From DATMRS01 sp035566015 (GTDB lineage: Bacteria > Pseudomonadota > Alphaproteobacteria > Sphingomonadales > Sphingomonadaceae), in the NCBI GenBank assembly GCA_035566015.1, contig DATMRS010000005.1, positions 1 to 64,000 on the forward strand: a DNA stretch of 64,000 bases, written 5' to 3'. The translations under genes were made by a program, and so were the position numbers. Below the pieces are notes generated by a model that had not been told where the DNA came from, did no database searches, and was given only the letters and a program-made list of their open reading frames with translations. This document shows, one piece after another, positions 59,766-64,000 of this stretch (its first letter is position 1; every line of letters starts with the position of its first letter).

Positions 59766-61271
59766 ATGTCTTTTGAAGCACGCGGGATTCCCGGCGCTCG
59801 CGCCCTGCCCGATATGCTGTCCACGACGGGGCGGGCGGTAAGCGTGCGGCTGTCGGATCCCTTGCGAGAGCCCGATCGGCCGGCCCATGCGCTGGACCTG
59901 TTCGATCGTGCAAAGTTGCGCCCCCGCTTCTGGATTCTCGTCGGCCTCCTGATGCTGCAGGGCGTGTTCGAGTTCTTCGATTTCTTCATCGTCGGTTTCC
60001 TCGTCTCGATGATCGGCCCGGCCTGGGGCCTGACCTTTGGCGAGACTTCGGTGATCCTGCTTGCCGCGGGCGTGGGGCAGCTGCTGGGCGCGATGCCTTT
60101 CGCCTGGGTGGCGGATAACTGGGGCCGGAAGCCGGCGCTGATTGCCGGAATGATGGTCTATTCGCTGGCGGCAGGCTGCACCGCCTTCGTTCCCGAAGGC
60201 AGCTGGATGCTGTTCGCCTGCCTGCGTTTTCTCGTGGGCGTGGGCTATGGCGGCACGCAGATCACGTTGTTGATCGAGATTGCGCCCACTCGCATCCGCA
60301 CCATCCTGGCCAGCAGCACCGGCCTGGTGGCGCCGCTGGGCGTGCTGGCGGCCTCGCTGCTGGTGGCCACCCTGTCCGGTACGCTGGGCTGGCGCGGTCT
60401 TGCCCTGCTGGGCTTCGCGCCGATCGGGATGGTGATCGCGCTGTGGTTCTTCGTTCCGGAATCGGTGCGCTGGCTGATCGCTCAGGGCCGCGGCGAGGAG
60501 GCACGCAAGGTCGTCTCCCAATATGTGGACATTCCCTATGACCGGATACCGCTGATTCCCGAGCCCGCCCGCCGCGAGCCACCGCGCCTGCGTGACCTGT
60601 ATCGCTATCCTGGCCGCTTCTGGATGATCATCTTCATGACCGCCGGTCTCGGCATGTCGGGCTTCGGCGTGGCCCTGTGGGGGCCGACCGTGGTTTCAAT
60701 GCTGCTGCGTGCCTCGCCTGCCGAGGCGGCCCAATATTTCGTCTATGTCAGCGCCAGCGGCCTGGTCGGTCGCGCGCTGTGGACGCTGGCTCCGCATTTC
60801 ATCGGCCGCTGGCGCTCGGCGTTGATATGCTGCTGGGGCGCGGCCGCCTCGATTGCCGGGGCCGCGCTGCTGCACCCCTACTTCATCGCCGGCATTCCAG
60901 TCTTCCTGATCTGCCTGATTATCGGCGCGCTGTTCTATGATGGCGGCTATGCCAATACGACGCCGTTCGGGACCGAGCTCTATCCGGTGCGCCTCGCCGC
61001 ACTGGGCGGTGGGCTGACCCAGACGACCAGTGGCCTTGCCAAGTTGCTTGGCCCGGTGGCGCTCGCCCTGATCGCGGGCAGCGGCAACGTCCTGTCCCCA
61101 GCGGCGACCGAGGCAGCGATCGTGCCGGGCTTTCTGTTTCTCGCCGCCTTTGCGGTGATGGGCGGCATCGCCCTGCTTCTGCTGCGCTATGAAACCAATG
61201 GCCGCCCGATGGTGATCGACGAGGCCGAGTGGGTGGACGGCCGCCCCGCCATCAAGAGTGCCGGGGCATGA
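59766..61271 (+). CDS. MFS transporter, metabolite:H+ symporter type
   Basis: This is a 12-helix transporter of about 501 residues with FEFFDFFIVGFLVSMIGPAW, WVADNWGRKPALIA and FVPESVRWLIAQGR. The acidic first helix and PESVRWL motif place it with AAHS/sugar-type symporters. The ATG at 59766 has a crowded GGGAGG; ATG 59814 is an alternative. It overlaps the esterase by 4 nt and probably imports the ester or its acid product. Confidence 0.86.
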   Translation: MSFEARGIPGARALPDMLSTTGRAVSVRLSDPLREPDRPAHALDLFDRAKLRPRFWILVGLLMLQGVFEFFDFFIVGFLVSMIGPAWGLTFGETSVILLAAGVGQLLGAMPFAWVADNWGRKPALIAGMMVYSLAAGCTAFVPEGSWMLFACLRFLVGVGYGGTQITLLIEIAPTRIRTILASSTGLVAPLGVLAASLLVATLSGTLGWRGLALLGFAPIGMVIALWFFVPESVRWLIAQGRGEEARKVVSQYVDIPYDRIPLIPEPARREPPRLRDLYRYPGRFWMIIFMTAGLGMSGFGVALWGPTVVSMLLRASPAEAAQYFVYVSASGLVGRALWTLAPHFIGRWRSALICCWGAAASIAGAALLHPYFIAGIPVFLICLIIGALFYDGGYANTTPFGTELYPVRLAALGGGLTQTTSGLAKLLGPVALALIAGSGNVLSPAATEAAIVPGFLFLAAFAVMGGIALLLLRYETNGRPMVIDEAEWVDGRPAIKSAGA

Positions 61272-62896
61272 GCGCTGCCAGCTTCTCCCGGCGCTCCGTC
61301 CTGGCGGGCGGACTGGGCGCGATCGCAGCCGTTCCCGCACTCGCGCAGGCCGCCGGCGCCCGACCCACGGCGCGCCCGGTTGTCGCCACGCGGGCCGGGC
61401 GGCTGGCCGGCGCGATGGAAGGCGGCGTGTTCGTCTTTCGCGGTATTCCTTATGGCGAACCGACGGGAGGCGCCGCGCGCTTCCTGCCGCCCCGTCCGAA
61501 ACAGGGCTGGGACGGTATTCGCGAGGCGACCGCCTTCGGCGCGCGCTGCCCGCAACGCGGCGGACCGGGCGGACCAGGTTCGTCGCGCTTTTCCGAGGAT
61601 TGTCTGGTCGCCAATGTCTGGACCGCTTCGCTCGAAGGCGAAAAGCCGGTCATGGTCTGGCTCCATGGCGGTGGCTGGGAAGTTGGCGGTGGGGACGATC
61701 CGGTTTCCAACGGCGCCTGGCTCGCGCGGATGCAGGACGTGGTCCTCGTCTCGATCAATCACCGCCTCAACGTGTTCGGCTATCTCGATCTCAGCGGGAT
61801 CGGAGGCGAGGCCTATGCTCATTCGGCCAATGCCGGCGTTCTGGACATCGCGCTGGCCTTGCAATGGGTGCGCGACAATGCCGCGGCCTTCGGGGGCGAT
61901 CCCGACCGGGTGCTGATCTTCGGCCAGTCCGGCGGTGGACGCAAGACGAGCACGATGATGGCCATGCCGGCCGCGGCTGGCCTGTTCCAGCGCTGCGTGG
62001 TGGAAAGCGGCCCTGCGTTGCGGATGGATGAGCGCGACGTGGCGACCGACCGGGCCGAGCGCCTGTTGCACCGCCTGGGCATCGGGCCGGGCGAACTGGA
62101 CAGGCTCGCCACCGTCCCCACCGCGCGGCTCACAGCCGCCGGGATCGAAGTACGCAACGAGACGGGCCAGTTCCGCCCGATGGTGGACGGCTCCAGCTTG
62201 CCGCGCCATCCCTTCCACCCCGATGCGCCGCTGATTTCCGCCCAGGTTCCGATGATGATCGGCACCGCGCGGGATGAAACCGCCCTGTTCCTGGGCAACG
62301 AGCCAGCCTATGCCGCGATGAGCGCCGCCGAATTGCTTGCCCAGTCGGCCCGCTTCTTCCCCGAAGGCGAGGCAGCCGGCGCGATCGCCACCTGGCGCGG
62401 TATGTTCCCCGATTTTTCCAACGGCAAGCTGTTCGCCCGGCTGACTACGGACCGCAGCTATTTCCTTGATGCGACCTTGCAGGCCGAACGCAAGGCGGCG
62501 CTCGGCCGCGCCCCCGCCTTTCTTTACACGATCGACTGGCAATCCACAGTCGGCGCGTTCGATCATGTCACGCCCCACGGCACCGAACTGCCTTTCGTCT
62601 TCGGCAATCTCGCGGCCTGGCCGTTCCTCGGCGCGATCACGCCGAAGGCCGAGATGCTGCGCTCCACCATGTCGGGCGCCTGGGCCTCCTTCGCGCGGAA
62701 CGGTGTGCCGGACCATCCGGGGATGCCGCAATGGCTGCCTTACGAACCGTCGCTGCGCGCGACGATGCTGTTCGGCGAGCATGTGCGCCTCGAGTCCGAC
62801 CCCTTCCGCGCGGAGCGCAGCTTCATGGCCCGCTTCGGCTCCGAACAACTCGGCGCCTACGAACCCAGGCCTCCGGGGCCGTGGATCCGAAATTAA
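61268..62896 (+). CDS. Carboxylesterase type B, Tat-exported
   Basis: This 542-residue alpha/beta-hydrolase has a twin-arginine signal (SRRSVLAGGLGAIAAVPALA), oxyanion loop LHGGGWEVGGG, nucleophile S221 in FGQSGGG (family consensus GESAGG) and a histidine in HVTPHGTELPFVFGN. It hydrolyses carboxylic esters in the periplasm. It starts within the MFS stop codon. The Gln in place of Glu next to the serine is a known variation. With the downstream tannase-family gene it forms an ester-degrading pair. Confidence 0.9.
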   Translation: MSAASFSRRSVLAGGLGAIAAVPALAQAAGARPTARPVVATRAGRLAGAMEGGVFVFRGIPYGEPTGGAARFLPPRPKQGWDGIREATAFGARCPQRGGPGGPGSSRFSEDCLVANVWTASLEGEKPVMVWLHGGGWEVGGGDDPVSNGAWLARMQDVVLVSINHRLNVFGYLDLSGIGGEAYAHSANAGVLDIALALQWVRDNAAAFGGDPDRVLIFGQSGGGRKTSTMMAMPAAAGLFQRCVVESGPALRMDERDVATDRAERLLHRLGIGPGELDRLATVPTARLTAAGIEVRNETGQFRPMVDGSSLPRHPFHPDAPLISAQVPMMIGTARDETALFLGNEPAYAAMSAAELLAQSARFFPEGEAAGAIATWRGMFPDFSNGKLFARLTTDRSYFLDATLQAERKAALGRAPAFLYTIDWQSTVGAFDHVTPHGTELPFVFGNLAAWPFLGAITPKAEMLRSTMSGAWASFARNGVPDHPGMPQWLPYEPSLRATMLFGEHVRLESDPFRAERSFMARFGSEQLGAYEPRPPGPWIRN

Positions 62897-62922
62897 GGAC
62901 TTCCATTCTGCAAGGAGAAACT

Positions 62923-63387
62923 ATGGAACCCCCCAAGCTGGAATTTGTCTTCCAGATCGAAATAGAGCTGAGCAAACGATTCCGTTATGGGCCGACAATG
63001 TGGGGCCTGGAACGTGGTTTCGTCGGCGTTCTGGGCGGTACGGTCAAGGGGCCACGGCTCAATGGCCGGATCGTTCCCCATTCGGGCGGCGACTGGCCGA
63101 CGATCAAGGCGGACCATACCGCCCAATTCGATGCGCGTTACCTGATCGAAGCCGATGACGGCACGATCGTGGAACTGCGCAATCGCGGTATCCGCCACGG
63201 CGATAAGGCAGTTCTGGACCGCCTGCAAAATTACGAGCCGGTCGACCCGTCCGAATATTATATGCGTCTCACGCCGAGCTTCGATGCGCCAGAAGGACCG
63301 CATGGCTGGCTGTCGCGCACCGTCTTCATCGGCAAGGCGGACCGTAGGGAAAGCCGTTCCGTCTTCACCTATTGGGCGGTGCTGTGA
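62923..63387 (+). CDS. DUF3237 family protein
   Basis: This 154-residue protein of the DUF3237 family has a beta-barrel-like pattern: LEFVFQIEIELSKRFRYGP, GTVKGPRLNGRIVPHSGGDW, DARYLIEADDGTIVELRNRG, and a C-terminal aromatic FTYWAVL. Function is not established; it often sits in aromatic and polyketide catabolic clusters. AAGGAG precedes the ATG. It overlaps the tannase-family gene by 4 nt. Confidence 0.88.
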   Translation: MEPPKLEFVFQIEIELSKRFRYGPTMWGLERGFVGVLGGTVKGPRLNGRIVPHSGGDWPTIKADHTAQFDARYLIEADDGTIVELRNRGIRHGDKAVLDRLQNYEPVDPSEYYMRLTPSFDAPEGPHGWLSRTVFIGKADRRESRSVFTYWAVL

Positions 63388-64000
63388 TCCTCCGGCGGCG
63401 CATCCTCGCCTGTGTGGCGATGGCCGCCGCCGGTGTTCCGGGCCATGCCCGCGACGTCCCGCCGGGCCGGAACGTGGAGGCGGCGCCGGCCGGCTCGCTT
63501 GCCGCGACCTGCCCGGCCATTGCCGCCCATGCCCCGACGGGGGTTTCGATCGATCTTGCCGAGGCAGTCGAGCCGGCGCCTTCCTGGCGCAGTCCCGCCG
63601 GGCCGGAATCCCGGGGCGGCGCATCGGTTCGCCGTCCCTTCTGCCGCGTGGTCGGCCGTATCGAAGGGGATATCGGCTTCGAAATCTGGCTGCCCACGCA
63701 GGCCGACTGGAACCGGCGCATGCTGGGGGCCGGGGTGGGCGGCGAAGCGGGCTATTTCAATTATACCGACATGGCGCGTGGGGTGGAGCAGGGTTTCGTC
63801 ACCGCATCCAGCGATACCGGCCACAAGCGTGGGGAAAGCTGGATCAACAACCCGCGCAAGACGGACAATTATTCCTATCGCGCCTATCACCTGCTCACCG
63901 GCACGGCCAAGGCGCTCGCGAAGGCATTTTACGGCGCGACGGTTTCGCGTTCCTATTTCATTGGCTGCTCGGGCGGCGGGCGACAGGGCCTGCGCGAAAT
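63384..64000 (+). CDS. Tannase/feruloyl esterase family protein (3' truncated by window)
   Basis: It starts with GTG at 63384, overlapping the DUF3237 stop (GTGA). The first 205 residues are visible. A signal-like N-terminus (RRRILACVAMAAAGVPGHA) is followed by tannase-family landmarks: VVGRIEGDIGFEIWLPTQAD, AGVGGEAGYFNY, FVTASSDTGHK and nucleophile S196 in IGCSGGGRQG. The family cleaves galloyl, feruloyl or terephthalate-monoester bonds, usually in the periplasm or outside the cell. The catalytic Asp/His lie beyond the window. Confidence 0.9.
   Translation, partial: MILRRRILACVAMAAAGVPGHARDVPPGRNVEAAPAGSLAATCPAIAAHAPTGVSIDLAEAVEPAPSWRSPAGPESRGGASVRRPFCRVVGRIEGDIGFEIWLPTQADWNRRMLGAGVGGEAGYFNYTDMARGVEQGFVTASSDTGHKRGESWINNPRKTDNYSYRAYHLLTGTAKALAKAFYGATVSRSYFIGCSGGGRQGLRE

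Overview
The window is dense, high-GC chromosomal DNA, almost certainly from a sphingomonad (Alphaproteobacteria, Sphingomonadales). Pointers are the TonB-dependent receptor style, the crowded aromatic-catabolism transporters and regulators, the many SnoaL-like genes, the DUF5818 and lmo0937-type small proteins, and the intergenic repeats. This placement comes from gene content and protein style, not from a search. No rRNA operon, CRISPR array, transposase or phage gene is visible, and no gene-free stretch exceeds about 300 nt.

Layout. 0-5.3 kb: class Ia ribonucleotide reductase (nrdA cut by the window edge, nrdB), tRNA-Gly, a divergent O-methyltransferase/TetR pair, and a cupin resembling 2,4'-dihydroxyacetophenone dioxygenase. 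5.3-11.5 kb: TonB receptor divergent from a 2-oxoglutarate dioxygenase, AAHS transporter and MarR operon, with two matching inverted motifs in the shared promoter. 11.5-17.1 kb: cardiolipin synthase, a Gly-rich lipoprotein plus TpsB-like outer-membrane transporter, exonuclease III and a YjbQ protein. 17.3-27.8 kb: BASS transporter; a VAO-type flavoenzyme, cytochrome c, small Tat protein and SnoaL genes; a TetR; and a zinc-ribbon, HyuA, HyuB, MFS operon. One palindrome (core ATACGATCGTAT) lies in front of both operons. 27.9-38.7 kb: OmpA lipoprotein, cation/proton antiporter, Rieske oxygenase/MFS with a tandem-MarR regulator, GST, dienelactone hydrolase, two secreted SnoaL proteins, a lipoprotein cytochrome and an aldo/keto reductase. 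38.7-52.2 kb is mostly housekeeping: a nucleotide-type transporter whose 3' end runs into an antisense tRNA-Thr, rarA, PadR/DUF2218, a glycosyltransferase, an FMN hydroxyacid oxidase, a low-MW phosphatase, an Nramp-like transporter, rpsD and aguAB.

52.3-64 kb is the most unusual part, a divergon around an IclR regulator. Leftward run IclR, three SnoaL-type genes (one a fusion of three SnoaL domains with a signal peptide), an SDR, another long SnoaL protein, an MFS and a small SnoaL. Rightward run an MFS, a Tat-type carboxylesterase, a DUF3237 protein and a tannase/feruloyl-esterase-family protein cut by the window end. Together these suggest uptake, de-esterification and SnoaL/SDR remodelling of an unidentified, probably plant- or lignin-derived compound. 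The window holds eight SnoaL-like genes carrying ten domains. Five of those domains share a C-terminal HY-x-x-PV-x-G motif or a degenerate form of it, which marks one expanded subfamily. This block is the best candidate for an undescribed pathway.
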